Part shown: positions 45,252 to 55,997 of the stretch, piece by piece
Position numbering within the stretch: the stretch's first letter is position 1
Layout of the letters: each line of letters opens with the position of its first letter
NCBI RefSeq assembly: GCF_007655135.1
Contig: NC_045130.1
Span: 23,441,363 to 23,505,362, forward strand
Direction: 5' to 3'
Origin: Punica granatum
Taxonomy: Eukaryota; Streptophyta; Magnoliopsida; Myrtales; Lythraceae
Length of the DNA stretch: 64,000 bases
Made by a program: the position numbers and the translations under genes
The notes under the pieces: model-generated
What the model saw: the letters and a program-made list of their open reading frames with translations, nothing else
What the model was told of the DNA's origin: nothing
The model's database searches: none

Positions 45252-46750
45252 ATGGACCGCCTGGCTCCCGGTCTTAGGCTCGAAGCAATCACACCGCCAA
45301 GGCAAGACATCATGCGCATCTGGAGGACTCTCCGACCGGTAGACCACGCATTCATCCGGGGCATCATCGGAGACGTGGTTATGCTCACCGAGACCCCGGT
45401 AGATTGGATCTTCTTGAGGACCGCCGCCGAATTTTGGGACCCGAGCACGCAGTATTCCACTTCCAGGGGACGGAGCTAGCACCTACGATCGAGGAATACA
45501 CGGCACTCATCCAGAGGCCTACGCCCACGACCCACGGCATCTTCGTGCCGAATCCATTCACCACCGTCCAGGGTCAGCTCTCCACTCTTCTCCGCATACC
45601 CGCTCAAGACTTCCACGAGGAGCTTCATCAAAGGTGGGATCAAGGCATCCGGATTACATGGCTCTCCGATTGGACGCTCCTCCGCGCAATGACACCTACA
45701 ACGGCTTCCTATTAGCGCGATGCCTGCCATGGATTCCTACTCTTGATCTTTGGCACTCTCCTGTTTCCGTACTCGCCGAACCTCATTGACGGGGCGATAG
45801 CCCAAGTCGTCCTCCAAGCGGTAGGAGGCCATAGTTACGTGGAGACTTTACTAGCCGAGACCGTTCGGTCTCTTGACTATGTTAGGGAGGTTCGGCGCGG
45901 CAGGATGAGGGGATCCCCGCACTTGCTTCAGATTTGGCTTCTTGCGCACATCCGCCCCTTTTGCTCATCACATCCGTTCTCCTTCATCTCCGACGAGCGT
46001 TCGTTGATCGAACGCCTTGCACCAGTCATCCCACCGCCCGAGCAGAGCTTCTCGGAATGGAGGCGTTTTTGGCGTGAGTTGACGCCCGCACGGTTCTTAT
46101 GGGTCGCCCGATGGAATCCCGGCGGCCCCATGATCACGGGATGTCCTGGAATTGTGGGAGTTCCCCTTCTCAGCCACTTGGGGAGCACCCTCATATTTCC
46201 CGGCCGGGTGATCAGACAGCTCGGCGGCCTACAGGACATTCCGGCCGGCGCAGACCGCCTACCTTTCCGCATTCAGTGGGCCGACTCTACATCCACGGCT
46301 CCTGATAGATTCTTACAGATTCGGGAGATTCGCCGCCAACGGGACGTTAGCACCATACAGCGCCTGTTCTTCCCCGAGCACCCCACCGACGAGGAGTGAG
46401 CATTTTCTGCCACCTCAGCATACGTGGCCCGGTTCTACCCGCAAGGATCGACACCACCACAACGGCCTCAGGCCGCCCCGACTCCCCGCGCTACATCCAC
46501 CCTTGCCCCCGAAGCCGAGAGTTCTATCCAAGCGGCCATGCACGCGGAGCTACGGGCCGTCAGGGAGGAACGGGATAGGCTCCGTTGCGAGCTTGTTGAC
46601 TCCCGCGCAGAGGTCGCGGACTACAGGGAGCTTCAGACACAGCTGACTCGAGCACGCGCCCGGGTCGCACACTTAGACCAGGAGATGGCCCGCTTGGACG
46701 CGGAGTTGGATCGAGTGCACAAGAGGGCGCGCAACCTCGCCCATCCTTAG
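45252..46750 (+). pseudogene. ORF1 of element C, DUF7745-like with coiled coil (frameshift, two stops)
   Basis: It starts at ATG 45252 (MDRLAPGLRL) and runs 1,499 bp. A base is missing near 45440, where the text passes from FWDP into EHAVFHFQG in another frame. After that one frame runs to 46750, with TAG at 45713-45715 and TGA at 46397-46399. Motifs PVDWIFLR, FWDP, GTELAPTIEEY, LIFGTLLFP and FPGRVIRQ match A ORF1 in order. The last 75 residues (after 46525) are a Glu/Arg/Leu-rich coiled coil ending in KRARN, as A ends in KRARG. The family assignment is from memory of plant DUF7745 proteins; function unknown. Confidence 0.8.
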
Positions 46751-47068
46751 GATTAGCAGACGCACTCATTTTTGCCCTCACTCGGACCCACGCCACTTTC
46801 GAGCGGCCACCGAGCGCAAAGGGATGTCGGCTTTACGTTTATGTTCCTTTCTTTTCTTCCGAATGTTCTATTTTGTAAAACCATGGAACTTGGAGCTAAT
46901 CAATGTAATGACATTAGTATTTTGAAAATTCATGCATCTCATACATCTTGTCATTTTACTTATTCCGCTTTTATCGCTTGAAATATCGGTGTTTGTCCTT
47001 ACACATTCTTGGGATCTAGGTGATCACAACTGACGTCACACCGATACCTAACTCGTCAGCGTCTCAGG
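46751..47068 (+). other. ORF1-gag spacer of element C
   Basis: Non-coding. Contains a pyrimidine-rich stretch and ATCTAG (to 47019) followed by GTGATCACAACTG, homologous to the acceptor-like site of A. The gag ATG follows about 50 bases later. Confidence 0.5.
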
Positions 47069-49110
47069 ATGGCGGAAGGAGATCACCTCGATGTCTCCGA
47101 AGAAGTCAACCCTTCGGTCCCGACTCTCTCTCAGCCACCGCATACACACGCTCCGCCACCTCTCACTCCTACAGGCGTACTCCCGACGTATTCAGGCGCC
47201 CTTCCAACGCATCTCCCGCCCCCGACGTCTTCAGGGGCGCTTCTACCGCCGGTCTCATTAACTTCCGCCGCTACTGACGACCGAGCCCGCATTACGGCGC
47301 TCGAGGGCACAGTCAACCAGATGGCCGCCAACATGGCAGAACTGCTCGCCCTACTCAGAGGGTCGAATCGTGCCTCCTCAAGCTCCACGCCTACACCGGG
47401 GCAGGGACTGACAGCCGACCCAGCACCCGGGATTCCACCGACCCAAGCCCCGGAAAATATGGATGCGCCGGCCCCGCCAACGCTGCATACGTCCGTGGCT
47501 CAACGTCTCACCAACCCATATCCACCACCGCTGGCCCCCACGGCCGTCCCTCTTCCACCGGCGGCATTCCTCACCTCAGATCAGGTCCTATCCGCGCCAC
47601 CACCTGTTTCCATGCCGGCCCCGGCTACAGCCTATACAGTCCCTCCGCCAACGGTCTTCCCGACCTCAGGTGCACCCGCTCCGATTCATTTCCAAACCAC
47701 GGAGCTCCCACCCTACTCATCGCTACACCCCCATGCCGGCCTCTCTTACCCGGCGCCGCCCCCGATAAACACCACCTTCCACGAACCGGGCACGCCGGCC
47801 CATGCGGCCCAGTTCGCTTCACCAACGCACTTCTTCCCCGAGGCGGACGCCGAACAAGAACGCAGACTGAAATGAATGGAAGAGACAATACGAGCCCTAC
47901 AAGCAAATGATGCTCGACCCGATGCGCGCTATGGTGACTGCAGTTTATTCCCGGGCATGCGTTTACCCCCGAAGTTCAAAATCCCGGAGTTCAAGGCCTA
48001 CGGGGGCACGACGGATCCCCGCCATCATCTCCGCCATTACCGAGGGAAGATGCTACAGTACTGGGAGTACGAGGAGTTCGTCATCCATTCCTTTCAAGAC
48101 AGCCTATCGGGATCCGCTCTCGATTGGTTCATGTCACTAAAGGCCGAGGACATTTCGACGTGGGAGGACCTCTCTCGGAAGTCTATCGACCAATACCGAT
48201 ACTGCACGGAGACGCCTCCCACACTTCTAGAGCTGAGCACAAAAGAAATGGCGCGGGGCCAAAGGTTCGAGGAATACGCTGCCAAGTGGCGTGCCCAAGC
48301 AGCAAAGCACATCCCTCCGATCAGAGAGGCGCAGCAGGTTCAATTGTTTCACTCCACGCTGAGAGGGATATATTATTCGCACTTATTGGCCCACACTTCC
48401 TCATTCTTCGACCTCATTGAGGCTGGGAAAAAGCTTGATTTGGGGATCAAGCTCGGAAGAATGGAAGGCCCCGCCGACCAAAGGGAGGAGCCATCAAAGA
48501 AGGCTCCCGTAATGTCCCCATCTTCCGGCGAGAGGAGAGGAAAGGAAGTCTCGGTTAACACCGTCAATATGGCACATCGGGCGTCTCAGCAGTATTCAGT
48601 GGATCTCACGGCCACACCGACTGCCGCTCCTACATACTTCCCTCCACCTCCATAGCACCAACCTCAGCCGATGTATTATTCGGCTTCGCCGGTCCCGCCA
48701 ACAGCGACCTCGCAATCATACGACCCCTACGCGCCCGCGTCAGCTCAGTCCCCTCAACCTAGGCCGCCGGTGTCGAGAGCCCCGCCACCGGCACAACAGA
48801 ACCCCACCTCACAGGGTCCACAGGTCGGCACCTCACAACACCGACCCCGCAGACAGTACGCACCTTTACCCGCTCCTCTCTCTCACATATATCGGCAACT
48901 CTTGGCGGGGGATCAGATTCAGCCAATATCCCCGGGCCCGAACTTCGACCCATCCATCCAGGATCAATCCAAGCGCTGCGAATATCATCAGAGTGCGCCG
49001 GGGCACACTCTCGACAATTGTTGGAGGCTGAATGACGAAATTCAGAAGAGGATCGACAGCAACCGACTCACTTTCAACGCTTTCAGACCTCCAAATGTGC
49101 AGGCCAACCC
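47069..49110 (+). pseudogene. Gag of element C (two stops)
   Basis: It starts at ATG 47069 in the sequence CTCAGGATGGCGG, as in A. Order: proline-rich N-terminal region; TGA at 47873-47875 where A has an arginine codon (RRLKRMEE); retrotransposon gag domain (about 48010-48470, with ALDWFMSL); TAG at 48653-48655 in a proline/glutamine-rich stretch; zinc knuckle C-x2-H...GH-x4-C at about 48976-49030. No frameshift: both stops lie in the frame that continues to 54160. Forms the particle shell. The right end is approximate, because Gag continues without a break into protease. Confidence 0.88.
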
Positions 49111-52100
49111 CCTCCCGGACCATAGGCCGAGCTCGGGGCCATCCATCAACATGATCTCTATATGCGTCCCGGAGAGAAACGAAGAAGCGCAAGAGAATCC
49201 CCCTCCCTTCGTGATCAACTACACTCCCGAAGAATTTACGGTCGGGTTCACAGGGCACGGGGCCTCCCCGGACACGTTCGTCGTTGATGTCCCCGCTCAA
49301 GGGCTGTACTCAGATAGCAAGGTCCCCTGGACCTACGAAGGAAGCATCGGGAGCGTCGAACAGCAATTCAGTGTCATGGGGATAACACGCTTGGGACGGG
49401 TATATGAGAGCCCGACGGCCACGGACAAAGGGAAAGCGCCCTCTGTTGAAGACGGGGCGATGCCCGAAAGCTCACCTTTCCCGTCCAAGAAGGTGACCGA
49501 GGAGGAAGTCGAAGCTTTCATGAAGATCGTGAAGGCAAGCGAATACAAGGTGGTCGAACAAATGGCCAAATCCCCGACCCACATCTCATTGCTTGCCCTC
49601 CTCCTCGGCTCGGAACCTCACCAAGAGGCCCTCCTCCGGGTACTGACCGCGGCACAAGTGCCGAAGGAAACGCCCCCAGACAGGATAGAGGAGACGATTG
49701 GGTCCATCTTTTCCAACACTATCTCGTTTTCGGACGACGAGCTCCCGTCCGAGGGTTGGTCACATTCACGGGCATTGCACATTGTCTGCAAGTGCAACAA
49801 TTACATCATCGGCCGGGTCATGATTGACAACGGGTCCGCCCTCAACGTTTACCCGGTGACCACCCTCAAACAGATGAATGTGGATCTTAACCGAGTCCGC
49901 CCAAGCAAAACAGCGGTCCGAGCCTTCGATGGCTCTCGCAGGGAGGTGAACGGGGAGATCGACCTCCTCATAGACGTTGGCCCGTGCTCGTTCAGCATCA
50001 CATTCCAGGTGCTCGACATCCCGAACGCGTTCAGCCTGCTGCTCGGGAGGCCTTGGATCCACTCGGCCGGCGCCGTCCCCTCTTCTCTGCACCAACGGCT
50101 AAAGTTCGTCGTCGAAGAGAAACTCATCACGGTGAAAGGAGAGGAGGATTACGCCATCTACAAGGAGACGGCGGTGCCATACATCAGCATTGGGGACGAT
50201 GAAAACCTCCCGTTCCACTCATTCGAAACCATCTCCGTCATCCGAGACTACGGAGAGAGTGGACCATCCCGTGCCGACCGCATGATAGGGAAGGTTCTCC
50301 TGCGCAACAATTATATTCCCGGCACCGGCCTTGGGGCACGCGGACAAGGGATCAACCGCCCCATTGAGATCGAGGAGTACAAACACAGGAGGGAACTCGG
50401 CTTTCGCCCTTCCTGTCACGAGATCATCGAGGCCCGCAAGGGCAACCATCTTCATCGCCTCGCCGCATACTACGGGAGGCTCAACAGGGGCACTTCAGTC
50501 CCCCCACTATCTCATTTCTTCCCCGGGCCTTCACGCATCATAGGAGGCACCCTTGACGGCCCTTCCTCGGACTCCAACGACACTCCTGCTGCTTCGTTAG
50601 CCGTGTACGCCATCACCGAGGAGATTCCTTCAGGGGTTCACATCCCCTTGGCGCAGGAAAACGAGGAGCTGGACAACTGGACCTCAGTCTCGCGCTACTC
50701 AGCTGTGATTGCCGATGTGCTCCACTCGAATCCAAATCCTCGACGCTTCGATACGAACCTATCCCGAGAGCAACTCGGTGAGCCCCAACCCGTATACTTT
50801 GGGGAAGGGCTCCCCGAGGACGGTCAAGTGCCCGAGATAGAAGAGAGTTTGCGTCGCCTCGAAGATCATCAAATCACCTCGGTCGAGCCAACGGAGGAGA
50901 TCAACGTGGGCACCGAAGAAGAGCCTCGCACCTTGAAGATTGGGACAGCTCTCGACCTCACACAGCGAACTCGGATGATCTACTTCCTAAAGGAATATCA
51001 GGAGGTCTTCGCCTGGTCTTACGCCGATATGCCAGGCTTAGACCCCTCGATAGTCGAACACTTTCTCCCGCTTGACACCGAGAAATTCCCACCCAAACGG
51101 CAACAGTTGCGACGACAACGGGCTAGCCTTCTCCTCCGCATCAAGGAGGAAGTCGTCAAGCATATCAACGCGGGGTTCCTCGAGGTCTGCAATTATTCCG
51201 AATGGGTGGCGAACATTGTGCCAGTGGAAAAGAAGGACGGAAGGGTCCGAGTCTGCGTCGACTACCGAGATCTCAATAAGGCCAGCCCTAAAGACAATTT
51301 CCCCTTGCCGCACATCGACGTCCTAGTCGACAATACGGCGCGCCACGCCCAATTCTCTTTCATGGACGGCTTCTCCGGATACAATCAGATCTGGATGGCC
51401 GAGAAGGACAAACTCAAGACAACGTTCACTACGCTGTGGGGAACCTTTTGCTACCGCGTTATGCCTTTTGACCTCAAGAATGCAGGGGCAACTTATCAGA
51501 GGGCTATGGTCACACTATTCCACGACATGATGCACAAGGAAGTCGAGGTGTATGTCGACGACAAGATCGCCAAGTCCAAAGAAGGAGAAGATCACCTCGT
51601 CAACCTGAAGCGCCTTTTCGACCGCCTAAAAGAATACAAACTCCGGCTCAATCCGGCAAAGTGCACATTCGGCGTCCGGTCAGGAAAACTACTCGGATTT
51701 GTGGTCAGTGAGCGCGGTATCGAAGTGGATCCGGATAAAGTCAAGGCGATCAAAGCACTTCCCCCGCCGTCGACGGTCCGAGAGGTGCGCGGTTTCTTGG
51801 GGCGACTGAATTACATCGCACGCTTCATTGCGAACCTGACAGATAAGTGCCAACCTCTCTTCCGCTTGCTCCGCAAAAATGCAGCAATGGAATGGGACCA
51901 CGAGTGCCAAAAGGCTTTTGACACCATCAAGGCCTACCTAATTCAGCCGCCGATATTGGTACCACCCGTGCCGAGCCAGCCCCTCATTTTGTACCTCACA
52001 GTGCGCCGACAGTCCTTAGGGTGCATGCTGGGGCAAGAAGACGAGTCAATGCGCACGGAAAGGGCGATATACTACTTGAGCAGGAAGTTCACCGAAGGGG

Positions 52101-52921
52101 AATCCAATTACCCGGAGATCGAAAAGATGTGTTGCGCGTTGGTGTGGGTCATGCAAAGACTCCGACAGTACACGCTCTACCACACGATCCGCTTATTGTC
52201 AAAAGCGGACCCCTTGCGGTACTTGCTCGATAGCCCCTCCTCCATGAGGAACATCGCAAAATGGCGCTGTCAGTTAACGGAATACGACATAGAGTACGTG
52301 CCTCGCACATCCGTCAAGGGGCAAGCGATTGCCGATCACCTAGCAGAATTCCCAGTCGATGACGACACGCCAATTAACACGGACTTTCCGGATGAAGGAA
52401 TCCTCCAGGTGGATGAAGCGAAAGAGGAACCGACATGGAAAATGTATTTTGACGGGGCCGTCAATTCCGTGGGATCCGGAGTTGGGGCAGTTTTGATATC
52501 CCCGGACGGGCGCCATTACCCGGTCGCGGCGAAAGTGGATTTCTCCTGTACCAACAACGTAGCCGAGTACGAGGCATGCATTCTCGGTTTGCAAGCGGCG
52601 ATCGATTTCAAGGTGAAGGAGTTAGAGGTGTTCGGTGATTCCATGCTCACAATCTTCCAAACGTTGGGGCAATGGAAGACGAAAGACGTAAAGTTAGTCC
52701 CGTATCACGAATACCTTGAGGAATTGGCGAAGAATTTCGAGAAAATCTCATTCACCTACACTCCACGCGCAAAGAATCAGTTCGCCGACGCACTTGCGAC
52801 ACTTGCGTCCATGGCGAGTATTTCGGAGGGGAATGTCGTCGAACCGCTCGAAATCGAAGTGGCCAAATGCCCGGCCCACTGCAACGTGATCGAAGCGCTC
52901 GAAGCGAAGCCGTGGTATTAG
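49111..52921 (+). pseudogene. Protease-RT-RNase H-archaeal RNase H of element C
   Basis: Open in the gag frame until TAG 52919-52921, which replaces a glutamate (WYED in A). Protease active site MIDNGSALNV (Asp codon 49826-49828), LGRPWI and a G-patch-like stretch (GTGLGARGQGI). The point where A has an intron is 50718/50719, with no extra base. RT carries YVDD at 51551-51562 followed by Lys, where A has Met, and FDLKNAG where A has FGLKNAG; both may hurt activity. The first RNase H lacks its first Asp, as in A (LYLTVRR). The second RNase H keeps FDGA, AEYEA, GDS and FADALA. Confidence 0.9.
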
Positions 52922-54160
52922 GACATCAAGAATTTCTTGCAAACGGGCCATTATCCCCCATGTGCCGACCGCCGCGATCGAAAGACGCTCAGGCACCTTG
53001 CGATGCACTACTTTCTGAGCGGCGAGATACTATATCGCTGTTCCTTTGATTCCACGCTACTCCGATGCATCGACGAGCACGAGTCACGGCGCCTCATGGA
53101 GGAGGTACATGGAGGGAACTGTGGACCCCACATGAACGGCCTTATGCTCGCCAAGAAGATCATGCGCTTAGGCTATTATTGGTCCACCATGGAGACTGAC
53201 TGCGTGAAGCACGTCAGGCACTGCCACCGATGTCAAGTCTACGCTGATCTGATCAAAGCGCCCCCCAACGAGCTGCGCCCCATGACAGCACCATGGCCTT
53301 TTTCGATGTGGGGAATGGATGTGATTTGCCCGATCAACCCCAAAGCATCTAACGGGCATATGTTCATTTTGGTGGCGATCGATTACTTCACCAAATGGAT
53401 CGAGGCCATCACCCTTGCGTCGGTCACTGCAAAAGCTGTAGCCCGTTTTCTCAAACGCGATGTCATCGCCCGGTACGGAGTCCCCGCCACGATCATCACG
53501 GACAATGCCAAGAACCTGAACAGCAAGGTTATCAATGAGCTCTGTGCACAATTCAAAATCCGACACGGCAACTCCACCCCGTACCGTCCCTAAATGAACG
53601 GTGCGGTGGAAGTGGCAAATAAGATCATCAAAAAGATCATCGAGAAAATGACGGTGAACTATAAGGATTGGCACGAGATGCTCCCCTACGCGCTCTTGGC
53701 GTACCGGACATCCATACGGACCTCAACTGGGGCAACCCCGTACTCCCTAGTCTATGGCATGGAGGCCGTCCTCCCAATCGAAGTGGAGATCCCTTCCATG
53801 AGGATTCTTGCCGAGGCCGAACTTGCAGAAGCGGAGTGGGCAAAACAGCGATACGAGCAACTGAACCTCATTGATGAAAAGAGGCTGAAGACACTATGCC
53901 ACGGACAGTGTTACCAGCAAAGAATGGCTCGAGCCTTTAACGCAAGAGTCCGCCACCGTGACATTAGCCCCGGCGACCTCGTTTTGAGGAAAGTCCTACA
54001 CGTCACGCCGGACTCTCGTGGGAAGTTCTCGTACAAATACGACGGCCCCTTCGTCGTCAAAGAGGTTTTCTCCGGAGGAGCAATCATTCTAAGCGATATG
54101 GACGGCACCGAAAACGCCCTCCCCGTCAACGCTAACGCCCTCAAGAAGTACTATCCGTGA
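52922..54160 (+). pseudogene. Integrase of element C (one stop)
   Basis: Same frame as RT. Zinc finger H-x6-H...CHRC, catalytic Asp in GMDVI, Asp in TDNAKN, then TAA at 53591-53593 replacing Gln five codons before the catalytic Glu (53609-53611). Gly after DVI is Cys (DVICPI; DVIGPI in A). The C-terminal part continues open to the stop after KKYYP with no chromodomain. The gene would insert the cDNA; as written it is interrupted inside the core domain. Confidence 0.9.
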
Positions 54161-55180
54161 GCGCTTGTATATTCTTTATCCCCCGGGCTCCGTGCCCGTT
54201 CCTATTGTAAGACATTTCTGTTTCTGTAAATGAGCATCAACTCTCACCATTTGTCCAATATTAAGCTTTCTTGAGAGAAAAAAACAAACTTTCTCGCTAG
54301 GTCAAAAACCTCTTCGAGGCGGCCTAGGCAAAAACTAGGGAATGAGTGGCACGACTTAAAATCCCGCAAAGGGGAGTCGCGGCAAAAGGAGAGCATAAAT
54401 CATTTCCTCGCTAGGTCGAAAACCTCTTCGAGGCGGCCTAGGCAAAAATTAGAGGACCCGAGGGGTGCGGTCTCACCCGAACACGGGGAACCGCCGCAAA
54501 AGGTGAGCATTTATGTGAGAAAAATCAAATAAAACACCCCGCTAGGTCATCACGCATTTTGCGGCCTAGGCAAAAGTTAGGGGGCAATTTCGGCTCGACC
54601 ACAAAAGAATGGCAACACTTCTCCGTGAAGCTGCACCGAGTAGTGGTTAGGCATTCTCCAACGCAAGCAAACTCTCTTCGACTCTCCAGGCTCGAGACTC
54701 GCCCTGGAATAGGGGCGAATCGATGTATCCTTGATTTGGAGGATCCCACAAGATCCCTCCCATTACCTCTATGTACATAATTCTACGGATTATCCGTCTC
54801 AGAAAAGCTATTCTCCAATAGGGACACGGCCGCCTTCCAAATGGCCACCGATATCGTGTCCCCAACACATCTTGGCATAGATTCCTTTACGCATCGTAGT
54901 CTAAACGATTTCGCGCGGCTGACATCCTTTGCAGGCTTCTCTTTCCCCTGTGTAGGTAAGATCAGGAACCCCAAGGGACGCTCCCCGTTGATAGATTCGC
55001 GTCTGCCTCATGCGGCAAACCGTGCTCTTGGGGCACCGAAAATCGTCAGGGAATGCCCCACGCCACCTAGGTCAATAATGCTAAAAGAAGAACAAACGAC
55101 GGGAGATCACTATCAGTCACCGCACATAAGGCAGTTCGAACCCAATCTCGATCGAGCCACGTCACATAGCGTCTTCCGGC
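54161..55180 (+). other. 3' UTR of element C before the array
   Basis: Non-coding, homologous to A 18864-17900 in blocks (for example AAGCTTTCTTGAGAGAAAAA at 54263-54282). Holds three hairpin repeats (54297-54569). Confidence 0.7.
54297..54569 (+). repeat. Three hairpin repeats after the integrase gene of C
   Basis: Copies at 54297-54327, 54411-54441 and 54542-54569. Outer arms CTAGGTC and GGCCTAG. Inner stem CCTC-TTC-GAGG in the first two and CGCA-TTT-TGCG in the third, so the inner stem has changed on both sides. GCAAAA follows each. Confidence 0.78.
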
Positions 55181-55189
55181 CTAAATTCC

Positions 55190-55860
55190 GGTCATATTCG
55201 GGTCCATCCCCGTCATTCAGGTCCATCCTGGTCACATTCGGGTCCATCCCTATCATTCGGGTCCATCCCGGTCACTCAAGTCCACCCTGGTCACATTCGG
55301 GTCCATCCCGGTCATTCAGGTCCATCCTGGTCCCATTCAGCTCCTTTCGGTCATTCAGGTCTATCCTGGTTCATGCATTCGGGTCCATCCCGGTCATTCG
55401 GGTCCATCCCGGTCACTCAGGTCCACCCTGGTCATATTCGGGTCCATTCCGGTCATTCAGGTCCATCCTGGTCCCATTCAGCTCCTTTCGATCATTCAGG
55501 TCCTCCCGGTCTAAATTCCAATCACTCAGGTCTTCTCGATCGTTCGGACTCATTCGACCTAATTTCCACTCGTTCGGATTCTTCTGGTCTAAATCCCAGT
55601 CACTCAGGATCCCTTCGGTCAAAATTATGGTCATTCGGATCCTTCCGGTCTAAATCCCGGTCGCCCAGGGTCCATTCGGGTCTATCCCTGTCATTCAGGT
55701 CTATCCTGGTTCGTGCATTCGGGTCTATCCCGGTCATTCAGGTCTATCCTGGTTCATGCATTCGGGTCTATCCCGGTCATTCAGGTCTATCCTGGCTCAT
55801 CTGCATTCGGGTCCATCCCGGTATCCTTCAGGTCCATCCCGGTTCTAATTTCCAGCGCAA
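55190..55860 (+). repeat. Approx. 20-bp tandem array in the 3' UTR of element C
   Basis: Over 25 irregular units of the type GGTCCATCCCGGTCATTC alternate between CGGGTCCATCCCG and CAGGTCCATCCTG forms. A larger 141-bp duplication is visible (55273 against 55414). Units toward 55500-55680 are decayed (GGTCTAAATTCC types). Each good unit is a 4-bp stem with a 5-base loop. Long open frames here are only a product of the repeat. Confidence 0.9.
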
Positions 55861-55949
55861 CATCCCAATACATCCAAGCAAGGCACGAGCAGCCATGGGG
55901 AAGCTGCAACAGAGCGGTCGCTGAGACCAAAAAGGGGTGCCTCTCATGG

Positions 55950-55997
55950 TCTTTGGCTACATCCTCTAACCGAGCATGCAACCAAAGAGGGGCAAGC
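55950..55997 (+). promoter_or_regulatory. Polypurine tract and overlapping hairpin of element C
   Basis: AAAGAGGGGCAAGC (55984-55997) precedes the 3' LTR. Arms TCTTTGGCTAC (55950-55960) and GCAACCAAAGA (55978-55988) pair with two mismatches. Confidence 0.78.

Noticed and set aside
52867..54160. Separate integrase genes in C at 52937 and 53594
   Set aside because: Both start inside one continuous frame after nonsense changes; A shows the uninterrupted protein.
54841..55924. Open frames of 180-270 codons over the C array
   Set aside because: Their protein is a direct product of the tandem repeat (GPS, RSF repeats), open because the unit lacks stops.
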